Source: Micractinium sp. NFX-FRZ (Eukaryota; Chlorophyta; Trebouxiophyceae; Chlorellales; Chlorellaceae). From it: a stretch of DNA of 64,000 bases. Position numbers and translations under genes: made by a program. Location of the stretch: the NCBI GenBank assembly GCA_029339195.1, contig JAPTJF010000249.1, positions 25,341 to 89,340 on the forward strand, written 5' to 3'. Positions 1 through 11,621 of the stretch are shown piece by piece. The notes below the pieces were generated by a model, which was not told the DNA's origin, ran no database searches, and was given only the letters and a program-made list of their open reading frames with translations. Each line of letters begins with the position of its first letter. Positions within the stretch are counted from its first letter, which is position 1.

Positions 1-52
1 TTCCATGCGCGTCACGCCTGCTGTTCTTGCCCATGTACCGTGCTGCTTCCAG

Positions 53-3000
53 GTCCGCTGCCATGCGCTGGCTGCCCTTGCCAAGCTCGTGGCAGCATTC
101 GACCAGGACACCAGTGCATGCACAGAGGTGCTGCGCCTGCTGCTGGCACCTGCGGCGGACAGCAGCGGCGACGTCACCCAGCTGCTGCTGCAGAGCACCC
201 TGCCAGCCGTGCTGCGCTGGCTGGGGCCATCAGAGCTGCTGATCACACAGCTGCTACCACAGGCAAGCACACTGCGCCGAGTTGCGGCATCAGTCTCCCT
301 GTTTTTGCTCTGTGGCCAGCACTGCAGCAGGCATTCTTTGTGCGCACAACTGGTCCACAAAGCTGGTGCACAAAGCTGCTCTGCACTACTTTACCCATTC
401 CTAGCACACTGTCAACTGCACCACTTCATGCGACACTCTCTGTATCGTGGCGTTCCATTCCCCTGTATTCCTCCAACTGCCAGCCTTTGTCATTGCTAGG
501 AATGCATGTCGTTTACGTCAAGTTAGGTGCCTTTTGTACATTGCTTTGAATGCTCGACTGTTCGCTCATGGTAGACTGCTTTTTTTCCACTTCACTTCAC
601 CTGCTTCAGGTGCTGGAAGAGCTGCACAGCGTGCTCAGTCAGTGCCCTGCTGTGGACGGCCTGGTGGACATGGTGGCATCAGATGGCGAGACCCCCACGC
701 TGCGCGCAGTCCCCTCCAGTGCACAGGGCCATGTAAGTATGTGTGCACGGAAGGTTGTCAAGTTTGCTGAACATCCTGTTTGCTTGGGCTTCACGATGTG
801 CTTCTCGTGGCATCAGCAGCCGACTTGTGCAGCGATTGCTCTGCTGCTTTCCTGCAGGTGGTCACATTGCTGCAACTGTATGTCGCAATCCTGCCAGCTG
901 TGCGAAGCTTTGCTATCCACACGCAGCCAGTGTGGGTCGCGCAGGCGGCTGAAGCGGCTGTGAGCAAGCAGCAAGGCGTGTGCACTGCCGGCCTCAGTCA
1001 GCAAGTCCTACCACCAGGCCAAATCAACCGTGCCAGCAATGGGGTCGAACCACAGCAGCAACAGCAGCAGCAGCAACCGCAGCCTGTGCAACGGGCAATG
1101 CCAAATCCATTTGCCGTTGCCAGAGCTGCCAGCAGCTCCTCGGATGAAGGACACAGCTGCGAGGTGCCACAGTGCTTGAACGGCAGCCCATTGGAGCAGC
1201 CAGCCTCCCTATCATCATCATCACCAGCAGCAGCAGCAGCAGCATCCCAAGCAGCAGAGGAAGCAGCAGCAGCAGCAGCGGCAGCAGCAGCATCCCAAGC
1301 AGCTGAGGCAGGGACAGCAGCCGAGCATGGCAGCTCAGGGGTGCCAGGAGAAGGCAGCACAGCTCAGTCTGCACGGCTTGACCAGGCTCTGGAGGCGTCA
1401 GCAATAGCCGCCTGGGTCAAGGGCCCCGAACGGCAAGACGAGTGGCAAGCACTGCACTACATGGCGGTAGGTTGATTTCCATGCTTGCTTGTTCACTATG
1501 CAGGTACCTTGTTCACTGTGCAGTCTTCTGCAAAGGTGTCTTTGCTTTGTCATCAGACCAGCCTTCCTCCAATGGGCACCCTGCATCGCTGATTGTGCTC
1601 TGTGCTGCAGGTGTCTGCTGTCCCCGCCCTGCTGAAGGCCGCATTGATGGTCCCGCCCTATCCAGACGCAGTGCTGCTCACGTGAGTCTTCAACCTTGCA
1701 ATTACCAGGAAACTATTACAAATTTCTCATTTCCATGCGTGTGCAAGTTCGTTTGCCTGCAACCCAAGCATCTGGGTGCCGGCCTGAGCCCGGCTCGTCC
1801 ACCTCTGTACCCTTTCCATGTCGTCACCCACAGGCACGTGGGCCTTAGCCCATCTCATCCAGCTATGCACCCCAGGAAGACGTGCAATCACAAAGGTGGA
1901 CGCTTCGTCTGCACGTGCAATGCAGGCAGCGCTTTGTGCTGGCTGCAAGAACTACGTGCCTTGTACTCGGCGAGGCCTTTGCCGCAGCATTCCTGGCACC
2001 ATTTCTGGCGGCAGCGGCTGGCATTTCGGCCTGCACAGTTACGTGCCCTCCCTCGGCCTGCACAGCTTTGCAGCTCCTGCTTGCTGCTGTGCTGCCATAC
2101 TGCGGCCCTGAAGCGGTGGGGGCCTGCCTGCGGCGGCTGTGCAGCGATGGCGGCAGCGGCAGCGGCCAGATTTGGGCGCTGGCGCATCCTCGCGCCTTCA
2201 TAGCTGCTGTGCGCAGTGCTGCTGAGGTGCAGCTTGTGCAGGTGCGGCCGCAGGGTTGCCGTTGGTTACTAACTCATTACTCATGCGTGCATTCAACCCA
2301 GCCTTTGACTTGCGGCAGGTGTTTTGCGTAAATGGTCGCCTCTGCAAACTTACTTCTTCTTGTCACACCTGGCACTTCAATCCCACCTTGTTCTGTGTGC
2401 GGCGGCAGGGTTGCAGCAGTCAAGGTGCATTCTTCGAAATAGCTGCCTCCGCGCCTCTCCACCCTCTTCACCTGCTGCTCCACAACCCTTGTGCAGGCGC
2501 AACTCATGCCGGTGTTGTGGGAGCTGGCTGCAAGCAAGCAACAGGGCTGCAGAATAGCATCCGCCCTGCTGGCCGGGGCCGCCGTGCCATCGCTGTACAA
2601 GCAGCAGGTGACTGTTTCTGCTGCGGGATGGCTTTGGGCTGCCTCATCAAGCGCTCGCAGGTCGAAGCTAGGGCCGGCATGTATGTAAACGTGGTGGGGA
2701 AAAGCAGCTGAGGCCCCTGCGTCTGTGCCCTGCAGGTCTCGCGCCAGTTGCTGCCCTTGCTGGCGACATTGGGGTCAGACACCGACAGCTTGGTATGCCA
2801 GACCAGCATTGCAGCAGCCAGCGTCATCTTCACCACCCTGTCAGCAGACCAGGACGTGCAGGAGGCGTTGCAAGGTGAGTGAATGACACACTATCTGCAA
2901 CAGCCAGCATGTGCCTGTTGAAGGTCAGCCATGTCAGCCGTGGCCGCTGCTCATGCACTTCAAGGTTGATCGCGCATGTGCTTGGTCTATACGTGCCCCA

Positions 3001-3961
3001 ACCACTGATTTACAGTGCTACCTTCACTTAGATCCTACCCTACTCACATTGGCTTGCACATGCCTTGCAGCCACACTGGACGATGTGCTCATTGCGGGAG
3101 GGCACAGAGCGCAGCTGGCGTTGCTTGCTGTGCTGGCACCTGCAGCTGTCCAGGCCAGCAGCGCGCAGCTGGAGTGGCTCTTGCAGCATTGCCTCCTCAT
3201 CCTGGCTGAGCTGAGAGGTGAGCTTGGTTGGAAAGACAGGTTTTACATTTGCGCAAGGTGAGTTTGCCTTGTGTGCCTGCCTTGCAATCTGTCTGCCTGT
3301 CACAGTTGGTTGATCATGCGTACTCTTGCCCAGTGCCAGCCCAGTGGCAGCTCAGCCACGGAAGCGGTCACACGTCCTGCCACCTTGGCCGTGCCCTGCA
3401 GACAAGACCCCCAGTGAACTGGCAGAGGCAGCAGTTGCGGTGTTCACCGCTTTGCGGCAGATTGAGGCTCATGAGTTCACAGAGTACAGGTCGGAGATGC
3501 ACTACAAGGCATCCATGGCTGCATTGCAGGTAAACTCTGGGGGCATGATTGGTCTGCCCCCCATGGCACAGATGCCGTGCACCAACTCCCAATCGATTGT
3601 TTTCTTGACGATGTTGCTTTCTTGACGATTTTGCCCTCCCGCCCCTTGGTGCAAGCAGAGATGTGCGGACGCGCTGGAGCAGTCGCAGCGCGATGCCCTT
3701 GCACGGATGATTACGGAGTTTGAGGGCCAGCCTTCATCTATCTCGGGGGGAGGCGGGCAGCAGCCTGCAGCCTTCCACTTGTCGTTGCGCGGGAGTCGCG
3801 GCATTGACCTAGCAGCAACAAGCCAGCTGCAGCTGGAAGCAGGCACGCTGGCAGTGGCAGGGGAGGGCACCAGGGAGGGCAGCCGCCTGGCGGCTCTGTA
3901 TGAGATGCCACTTTGCAAAAACGGCACAGACCAGCCAATCAGCTACTTCCTCGGGTCCTGA
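53..3961 (+). CDS. RELCH-like LisH/HEAT-repeat protein, 3' portion (5' end outside window)
   Basis: This is the C-terminal part of a HEAT-repeat protein like animal RELCH/KIAA1468 and its plant homologue. That family links recycling endosomes to the trans-Golgi in animals; its algal role is unknown. Exons read by eye (borders within a base or two): 53-262, 610-732, 858-1466, 1611-1681, 1926-2241, 2497-2607, 2737-2874, 3071-3217, 3402-3529 and 3659-3961, stop TGA 3959-3961. Family landmarks in order are QSTLPAVLRWLG, VVTLLQLYVAILPAVRSF, RQDEWQALHYMA, RQLLPLLATLGSD and a C-terminal helix region EAAVAVFTALRQIEAHEF. These match the plant homologue in sequence and order. The third exon carries a low-complexity Gln/Ala/Ser insert (about 1050-1330). 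The first visible intron appears to use a GC donor (CAG|gcaagc). The N-terminal LisH part is off the window. Identity is good at family level; function is inferred. Confidence 0.8.
2383..2417 (+). repeat. Exon-edge echo in RELCH-like intron
   Basis: This intron segment resembles the 3' exon edge plus donor at 2228-2262. Both carry gtgcggc.gcagggttgc, preceded by a similar CTTGT-containing stretch. The copy lies downstream of the edge it resembles. It does not extend an open frame. Confidence 0.5.
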
Positions 3962-4115
3962 ACCCATGGCATGGTTATGCCGCCTTGACACTTGCATTGA
4001 TCACTCCCATGTCTGCTTCGTGTATATGCAAGGTGTGTATGCACCCCAATCCTTGGCACAAGAGAGCAAGCAGGTCACATAAACAAAGCAGGGGTCGCCC
4101 AGACAACGAGGGAGT

Positions 4116-7100
4116 TCACTGCTGCTGCTTCTCAGGCATGACGATGCGCAGCCCGCTTCGCCAGCCCGCCGCAGCCTCCTCCCGCGCAACAAGCCGCTCG
4201 ATGAGGGGCGCCCTGCTGAGCGCCATCACCTGCAACAGACAAGGATCAGTGGCAATGTGATGAGCAACGGAAGCGCTGCGAACCAGAAGTGGTCGTCTGA
4301 GGCCAGCAGAACAAGCTTTCTAGACAAGCCACCGAGCACGTCCATCATTAGAAGCATTTGCGTGCAGGATCCCTGGAGTGCATACAGCAGCCATTCATTT
4401 GAAGCGGTGGAAGTAAGTGCAGGCATTACCATCACCTGTCTGATACTGGACGCCACTGTGCTTGCCAGCAGCAGCAGGCTGAGGCAGCCAATGGGCAGGC
4501 CCAGCAATCTGGTGCTGGCAGCATCCACACCCCGTGCTGCTAGGGACAGCACAGCCAGCACAACTGCATTAATCAGCTTGAGCTGCCGCCGCCTGGCAGT
4601 AAGGAACTTGATGGTTGCCTCTCCAGGGGTCACGCCCTTGATTCCGGCATCGCTCTGCAAGCATGAAAGGCAACACATACAAGTAGTGGGTAGCAGTCAT
4701 GCCATGTCAAGGGTCAGCCACTTCTTGAGGACACAGAGAGCCAATGCTGGAAGCCAACTGGAGTAGAGACAGATTTAGGGTACACAGAGGGCTGCTTCTC
4801 TCTGCAATGTACTTTGAAGTATGACAGAGGGCCCTTCACTTACCCCGGCCAGGTACTGTGAGATCTGGCGCGGCGTCATGTCGGCAAACGTCACGCTCTC
4901 CACCGCAAGCACCAGCAGCGCAAATCCAATTGCGCTGTTGAAAACATTTGGCATCCCAACCCAACTGCACATTGGATGGATGGTATGCATAGATTTTTGA
5001 CAAGTACACTAAATTTGAACACGACAGCAGCAAGAAGTGAGGCAAAATTACTAACAGGTAATAACTAGCATCAAGCTCATGATTCAGAGGAAGCTATGCA
5101 AGAGGACACTATAAGGACAGCCTATGAGAAGTCGTGCTATGAAGGTAGTCAAGACAGTGCAAGTAAATTTACAGAGTCAGGTGGCCCGCTCACCTGAATG
5201 GATGCTGCAGCAGCCCCGGCCTCACATATGTAACGACACAGTCACAAAGCACTACTCCCCCACAGGGAAGTTTCGCACCTGAACGGAACCCGGAGCAGTG
5301 CCACCCAAAAGTTGGCAAACAGCAGGCTGCGTGCGCCAGAGGGGCTAAGCTGCATGGGGAAGTACAGCTGCCGGCGCCCCTCATCCGCTGGCTTTGCCTG
5401 TGCCTCGTTAGACGCCGACTTTCCCGACAAAAGTTTTATCAAGGGATGGCTGTGTTGTTGGTCGCTTTGAGTTGACTGCATGCATGGGACGGTAGTTCAA
5501 TTTTAGATGCATGTGCATGTGCACATGAGGTACAGCATAGACTGCAGAACATTGTGCAGCATTGTGTGTGCGTGCATGTGTTTGCGTGAAAGCCGTCCCG
5601 CACCCGACTCTGCTTGGTCCGGTGAAACGTGATTGGCAGCTGCAGTTGTGTGGCTTGCATTGTGAGCGACGCGGCCACAAGGCCAGCGCAGAGCGCAGCC
5701 ACAGCAAGGGCTCCAAAGGGTGACGGCGGGTTAGCAACAAGGTGCGACAAGAATCCGCGAAGGTAGTGCGCATAGTCTGCACAACAAGGGGAGCATCCAA
5801 AGCGTCTACCATAGGTCCCATGCGGTGGACACAGAAATTTGCATACAACTGCAGGTCGCAGGCTAACAAACACGCAGCACACAGGCAGGTCGGAACTTAC
5901 TGGAAGCAACCCCTAGGGCGATAATCAGGCCAGTGCCATCTCCAAGCCTGCACCACGGAAGCAACCGATGTCAGTTTAATTTGGCTGGGCATGCCACACA
6001 CAGTACGTGCATGCAGGATGCCAGCAGCTAGGGCACAGCCCTTGCAGCCAGCCACAAGGGAGCACGGTCAAAGGAGCCAGCAAGTAGCAGCAGGGCTTGT
6101 GGTAAGCAGGCCAAGTCACGCACCCGTGTTGCTCCACTGATTGTGTGATGTGCTTGATGATTGCAGCACCCGCAGTCATCATGCTTGCAGCCCACAGCAC
6201 CGCGCTTGCTTGGGATGTCCAGCCAACCAGACCACTCCATGCCCGCACTGGCAAGGAAAGCAGGGCAGCCCAGGCCCAAGCTGGCCACCCCAGCAGGCCA
6301 GCCCATGCTCCGGCCACCCAGCTTATCAGGCCAGCCCATGCCACGGCTGCCCAGCCAAGCAGGCCGCCCCCTGCAGCCTCTACTGCGGGGCCTGCTGCCG
6401 CCGCAGCTGCTGCGGCAGCATTGGAAGCAGCGCTAGCCGCCTGCCCAGCTGCTGCTGCCAGCGTGTGCTCTCCCAGCCAGCCGCGCGCTAGAGAGATGGC
6501 CTGCACATGAGAAGTTGCGGTAGGTCAAAACCCAGGACACCCAGGAAGGGGGGCCCTAACCTCCTCCAACTTCTGTGTCTGAGCTTCCTTTAAAGCGACA
6601 GCTCATCATTGGCAGTCCGGTGCAAGGAAAGCAACAGGGCAGCAGCATTTTGGCAACTCTCACACACAAGGAGCAGTTGCGCAGGTCAGCAGGCAGGTGT
6701 CCCACCAGGAGGCCTGTGCGCCCCGGCCGGCCGAAGCGCACAGATCAGGCACAGCAGGAGCAGTGCGCAAGCACACCAACAGAACAAGGGCGCACCTCCC
6801 AGCCCGCAAAGAGGATGAAGAGGGTGGACATGTAGGAGTTGTACTCATCCCGCCCACGTGGGCCTGCCTCTCTGCAGGGAGAAACCAGCAGTGGCGGGAG
6901 GTTAAAGCCAGATGGATGAAAGCAAATGGCCTGGTCTGCAGCATCTGGAGCTGCTGGTCATTTGGGAAAGCTACCTTGTGAAAACTACCGGCCTTACAGA
7001 ACGCTGGCAGCAAACCCACAAATGGCTGGTTACCAAAGCTGCCAGACCTACTAACTCAGCTGCACACTTGCCTGAGCTGCACAGACTGCTGTATTTTTCT

Positions 7101-7942
7101 CAGCCGCCATCAATTACCAGCCTTTAGCACAACCATCTGGCAACAACAAGGGCTGGCTCTCTGCCTGGCCAATCGACAGCCCTCCTACCTCAGCTGTGCA
7201 AAGTGCTTGCGGATGGGCGGCACCACGTTGGCAATGGCCAGGAAGAAGAAAGCAGACATCAGCGGTGCGATGCTGCAGGGCATCAGGCAGGCAAGTTGGA
7301 GTAGAAGGTCGAGCTGTGTGCCAAAGGGCAATGGCTGGGCAACGCCGTGCAGGCGCACACTCTGCCTGCCTTCCCTACCAGGGACAGCCACAGCAGAACT
7401 GCTCACCCGAGCACAAATACATTCGCTGCCACCTCGCTTGATCCCATCAGCACTTCCATAGCCGCACGGCCGCCGGTGGCAGCCGCTCCCATGCCTGCAC
7501 AGGAAAGGCGCCCAACATTGTAATGCAACCCTCCTACAAAATGCACGTTCTTCCTCCTGTGCTCGCATACAACTCTGGGTGCCTTTCAGTACTGCATATA
7601 CGCCAGGTCAAGCACCGTGCACGCACCAGGCAGTGGGATGAAGTGCCCGACGCGCGCCAGGATGATGAGCAGCAGCGAAACTCCCAGCCGCCGCGCCAGC
7701 TCTGTCCGCAGCCAGTGCACTGGCTTTGGAGCGCCGTTGGCCTGCATGCTGCCTGCATGCGGCACCGCAGATGCTTGGGCAGCCAGGCCGCGGCTGACAG
7801 CTCTTGGTGTGGGGACAGCCGCTGGCTGCTGTTGACGGGCATGGTGCGGGCATGGTGCCGCAAGGCGGCGCCCGCCGCCGTGCCGAGCACCGGCCACCGC
7901 CGCACCGCCTGTCCCCACACCAAAAACCGCGCCTGCTGTCAT
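4116..7942 (-). CDS. SCY2: SCY2, plastid SecY-type protein translocase channel
   Basis: This is the SecY-family channel of the second plastid Sec system, which in plants sits in the inner envelope and inserts membrane proteins. Start ATG is 7942-7940, stop TGA 4118-4116. The N-terminus is Ala/Arg/Pro-rich like a transit peptide. SecY landmarks then follow in order: ARRLGVSLLLIILARVGHFI followed by PLPGA (TM1); a hydrophobic segment SAFFFLAIANVV near 7250; TAGAAIIKHIT then GDGTGLIIALGVAS (SecY GIGNG region, about 6130 and 5930); YFPMQLSPSGARSLLFANF (SecY YFPxxLNPxG region, about 5340); FADMTPRQISQYL and GIKGVTPGEATIKFL (SecY IPGIRPG region); and a tail MALSRAPLIERLVAREEAA. About ten exons; several borders are not resolved, notably after TM1. 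An Ala- and Trp-rich insert interrupts it near 6190-6470. The envelope location and the choice of SCY2 over SCY1 rest on the divergence of the motifs. Confidence 0.82.
6190..6475 (-). other. Ala/Trp-rich insert in SCY2
   Basis: An open exon encodes an Ala run followed by a quasi-repeated W-A-G-L pattern, for example AVAWAGLISWVAGAWAGLLG and then WPAWAWAALL. It lies just before the conserved TAGAAIIKHIT segment. At DNA level the stretch is a degenerate tandem array of about 24-nt units containing ggccagcccatgc. Bacterial and plant SecY have nothing comparable here. The frame stays open into conserved SecY sequence, so it is probably translated. Confidence 0.6.
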
Positions 7943-8110
7943 GTCAGGGCTGTGGCGCGCCGCGGGCCGGGTGTTTTTGTTTCAAGCCGACGCCATGCGC
8001 TGCAGTCCTTCCGGAAGCAACTGCGCTCAGACTAGTATATAAGACTGCAAACAGTATTCGACGGGCGCAACGCTGTTGATTGAGCAGCCGGGGGAGGCCT
8101 CTGGCATGGC

Positions 8111-8138
8111 TGGCACCGTCCTGCTGGCACCGTCCTGC
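8111..8138. repeat. Short tandem repeat upstream of SCY2
   Basis: Two perfect copies of the 14-mer tggcaccgtcctgc lie about 170 nt upstream of the SCY2 start codon. Nothing else is recognised between 7943 and 8317 apart from AT-richer sequence. Confidence 0.7.
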
Positions 8139-8317
8139 TTTGCCGCTTTTTTCAAAAAAAGTGTGATAGTCTTTGACATCAGTAAGGAGTCAAGGAGTCA
8201 TACCGCCACAGACACAATGGCACAGTGTGATGGCGTTGGTGTGTACGTAGTGTAGGGCGTACACAATTGGAAGCCAGCACATCACAACATCAGGAGTGTT
8301 TATTTACGCCTCTCCGC

Positions 8318-11300
8318 TCATGCTCCCCCCTTCACAGCGGTGCTCTCCGCAATCACGGGATCCCCGGCCGGCTTTGTGTCTTCTGCCGCCTTGCCTTGCA
8401 CATACGCCACAAAGGGCAGCACATCTTGCAGCCTGCGCACAGGCAGCACATATAAATGTCAGGTACAGGGCAGGCGACGGGGAGGACAGCGGGCCAGAGC
8501 TACTGCCAGCGAATACTGTGCCCATACAAGCAGACTGCCCGAGCAATGTCGGTGCCACCGTCAGTGCATGCACACCTCGAAACCAGTATGGTCAGCACGC
8601 TGCCGCCCAGCAGAACCAGCAGCGGCAGCTCCACCAGCTCCTGGTAAAACCTGCAAGCACAAGGGCAGATGTTCGCGAGCAACGCAACAAAGCGCTGGAC
8701 TTTGTGAGACTTGGGGGACTTGCAAAAGAATGCCCCTAGTGGCGGTGCAGGCAATAGACACATCCACCACACGCCTGGCAAAACACAAGTTGGTGCACAT
8801 CATCCTGAAAGCAGGCAGGCCTGCCGCTGTGCCATTCGACCCCTGCTCACCGGGCAGGCATGGCGTTCAGCAGCGTGGCTTTCAGGCCTTCTAGAAGTCG
8901 CCCCACCACCACCAGCCCCACAAAGGGGATGGCCAGCTGCCAGCGCAGCGTGCGCAGCAGCTGCCAGCTGCGCTTGATGGCTGCTGTGCCAGACAGGCCT
9001 GCATGGGCGCGGAGGGGGGGGGGGGGGCGGGGGCGGGGGCAGCACGCATGGTGTGGGAGGGGTCAGGGGCCGGCTGCCGTCCCCAGCGGCAGCAGACCAA
9101 CCCATCCAAATAATCACCTGCTTGTGTCCCTCCCCTTCCCACCCACATCGAACCAGCAAACAGTGCGCCTTTTTGAACACAATTATGTACAAAGTTTGCA
9201 GCGTGGCCACAGGGCCGGCTGCAGCGCCAGTATGAGGCGGCAGCCGTCCCAGTAGTCACAGCAAAAGCAAGAATAAGAACAAACACGAAACATGCACGCC
9301 CCCTCCCTCAGCCCTGCGCACCTTCAAGGGCGGCCACGGGGCCGGCGGCCTGCAGCCCCAGCATGAGCGGCAGCGTCAGCGGCAGGCTGACCACCGCCAG
9401 GCTGGCAAACTGTGCTGGCACCACCACCGCTGCCACAAGCAGCTCCACAATGAACACGCGGCCCCACAGGGCAGAGATCTGCGGCCAGGGGGCGGAGAGG
9501 TATACGGCAAATAAGTCAACTGACAAGGGGGGTGGTCCAGGAGCACACCCACCGTGGCCTCGGGACACCGCAGGCAGCTCCACAACGAGCCACGCAGCCC
9601 CCCAGGCAAAGGCGAGTCGCACAAGGGAGGAGGCATGTTGCCCGCAGAGCAGTGGCAGCGTCAGCACAGGAAAGCAGTGTGTGCAGGCTGGAATGCACCT
9701 CTCCTCGCAGCCCGCCCAGCGCTGAGAACGCGCGCTGCAGGCCGCGCCGCAGGTCCCACCACTTGGGCTCCGCTTCTGCTGCTGCTGCTTCGGCTGCGTC
9801 AGCCACCCCCGCTGCTGCTGCTGGAGACGCGTCCTGCTCAGCGGAGGCGCCGCCATCATGGACTGCAGGGTGCACGTCAAGCACGAAAGCGAGGTAACTA
9901 TATATGCCGTGGTTGGGTATGTGCTTCACGGCATGCCCCGTCGCGCGCGCAGCTAATGAGGTGGACCAACCGCAAGCTCCAGTATTTGCGGAAGCTGAGT
10001 TATTGAAGCCGAGGTGCAGCACCTGACGTGTGATGTGGGCATGTTACTGACACCTGTGCAACACAGCAACATGTTCGGCTTACCTTGCTGCAGCACCTGC
10101 TGGCACAGCAGGATGGTGGCACAGCTGGCCCATGTTTTGATGGCCACGTTGATTGGGAAGGCAGCCAGGAAGAACAGAAAGGTGAGGGGCTGGTAGCCTG
10201 CAGGGAGGCAGGGAGGGAGGGCTGAGTACTGCGTGCTGCAGAAGCAGATGCGACAGGGCTGTTTGCAAACGCGCCAGGAAGAAGCAGAGCTGACGAGTTG
10301 ACACGGTTCACTAACACGGGGCCAGGAGGCTCGCTCAGGTGGCCTAGCGGTTCGGCCACGTGAATCACCCACGCCTCAACAACTTGGCTGTCTCCCATGA
10401 AAGCCTGTCCAAAAACAAGCAGCTGGGTGCACCTGTCTGGAAGTTTGCTATTGCGGGGTCCACGCTGAGCCACCACATGTTGCCGATCGCCGCTGGTGTG
10501 AGCATACCGCCACCTATCAGGCGCACCGCAGCTGCACATTGGAAAACGGGGACCAAACTTGTGGTTTAGAAGGAGAAACCGCCGCAGTGGGTACGGGGTG
10601 GGGGTGGGGTGGGCGTTCGGGTGCACCCTCAACTCGGGAATGTACGAGCGGGGGCGGGGGCGGCGTTGTCAAGCAGCATAGCCGGGCAGATGCAGGGGGA
10701 TAGAGGGCAGCAACATGTGTGGGCAGGCAAGGCAGATGTGCACTAGCGTGGGTGAGCGGCGAGGCCAACCCAGGTGTAGCAAAAAAGCAGGCGCAGAAGC
10801 TGTGATGCTCGCATGCATTGCGTGATGGCACGGAGCGGCCCACCCACCTTCATTTGTGGCGCGGTGGCTGAGGCGGTGCAGCAGGAAGACCACTGCATCT
10901 GTTAAGGCATGTGCTGCCACCAGCGGGAAGAGGTTGCGTTGGAGCAACGTCCAGCACTGCTGCAGAATCTGGCGCCAAACCTGCCCCTTGCCCGCTTTTG
11001 CGTTGACAGCGGTCACGCCCTCCGGTGCCGTCCCCGGCTGCTGCCCAGCCACCCCATTTGCTGCCTCTGCTGTCGTGCCGGCTGCGGCTGCTGGGACTGC
11101 GGCATCTGAGGGAGGCCCGCTGTGTGCTTCAGCTGCCTGTGCGCCCCGCGCAGCTGGTTTCTCGCCATCGGCGGCGGCGGCGGTGGGGGGCTGCAGCAGC
11201 GGGTGGCGCGGGCGCTGTGGCAGGCGTTCTAATCTCACACCATGTCCCGCTTGCCCGCCGCTCGCGCCCCTTGCCTGGCTTCGGCGCCAGACAGGCTGCC

Positions 11301-11337
11301 GAAACTGTGCGGCGGCGACAACTCGAAAGAGGGGCAT
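8318..11337 (-). CDS. Predicted multi-pass membrane protein, probably organelle-targeted
   Basis: I do not recognise this family. Start ATG is 11337-11335 and stop TGA 8320-8318. The first exon (to about 10851) has an Arg/Ala-rich N-terminus without acidic residues, typical of an algal transit peptide, then an Ala/Gly/Pro spacer. It continues with QILQQCWTLLQRNLFPLVAA and a hydrophobic helix ending LLHRLSHRATNE. Later exons encode PAAIGNMWWLSVDPAIANFQ, spliced to TGYQPLTFLFFLAAFPINVA (join near 10440/10200); FAWGAAWLVVELPAVS; VFIVELLVAAVVVPAQFASL; SWQLLRTLRWQLAIPFVGLV and LLVLLGGSVLTILVSRLQ. Six to eight membrane spans are likely. The KRSWQLLR.LRW pattern is reminiscent of other multi-spanning membrane families, but not enough to name one. 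It is in the same orientation as SCY2 and DAPA, with 375 and 284 nt spacers. Exon borders between 8900 and 10000 are approximate. Confidence 0.6.
9012..9040. repeat. G-run inside an intron
   Basis: An uninterrupted run of about fourteen G is followed by GGGGG blocks on the plus strand. It is C-rich in the transcript of the surrounding minus-strand gene. It could form a G-quadruplex in DNA. Confidence 0.7.
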
Positions 11338-11621
11338 GCTCCTCGTGACTTATTTCTCTGGCATGTGGAAGCAAACAAAGCGCGCCCGCACAGGGCGCAG
11401 GGTTTCTGTCCTCCCTGGGGTGTCCTGCCTGTACCGCCACCGGCTTGGTGGCAACCAGCCTGGGTTTACAGTACATGTATTTGACAGATCCTGCACCTTC
11501 TCTGGCGAGTCGTCAGGCTGGTCTTTGGCAGGGCAACAAGACGGCGGCGGCGGCCAGGCGGCCAGGCCGCCCAACTCTTCTCTAGGTGTGTGCTGGCCTT
11601 CTTGAGTTCTAAAAGGGGTCT

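Noticed and set aside
1770..1885. Approximate 40-bp duplication in a RELCH-like intron (gcctgagcccggctcgtcca versus gccttagcccatctcatcca)
   Set aside because: It is a real local duplication but resembles no exon edge, so it was not counted as an exon-edge echo.
10285..10375. tRNA-like stretch (ggtggcctagcggttcg)
   Set aside because: No acceptor stem or complete cloverleaf can be drawn, and it lies within a gene on the minus strand.
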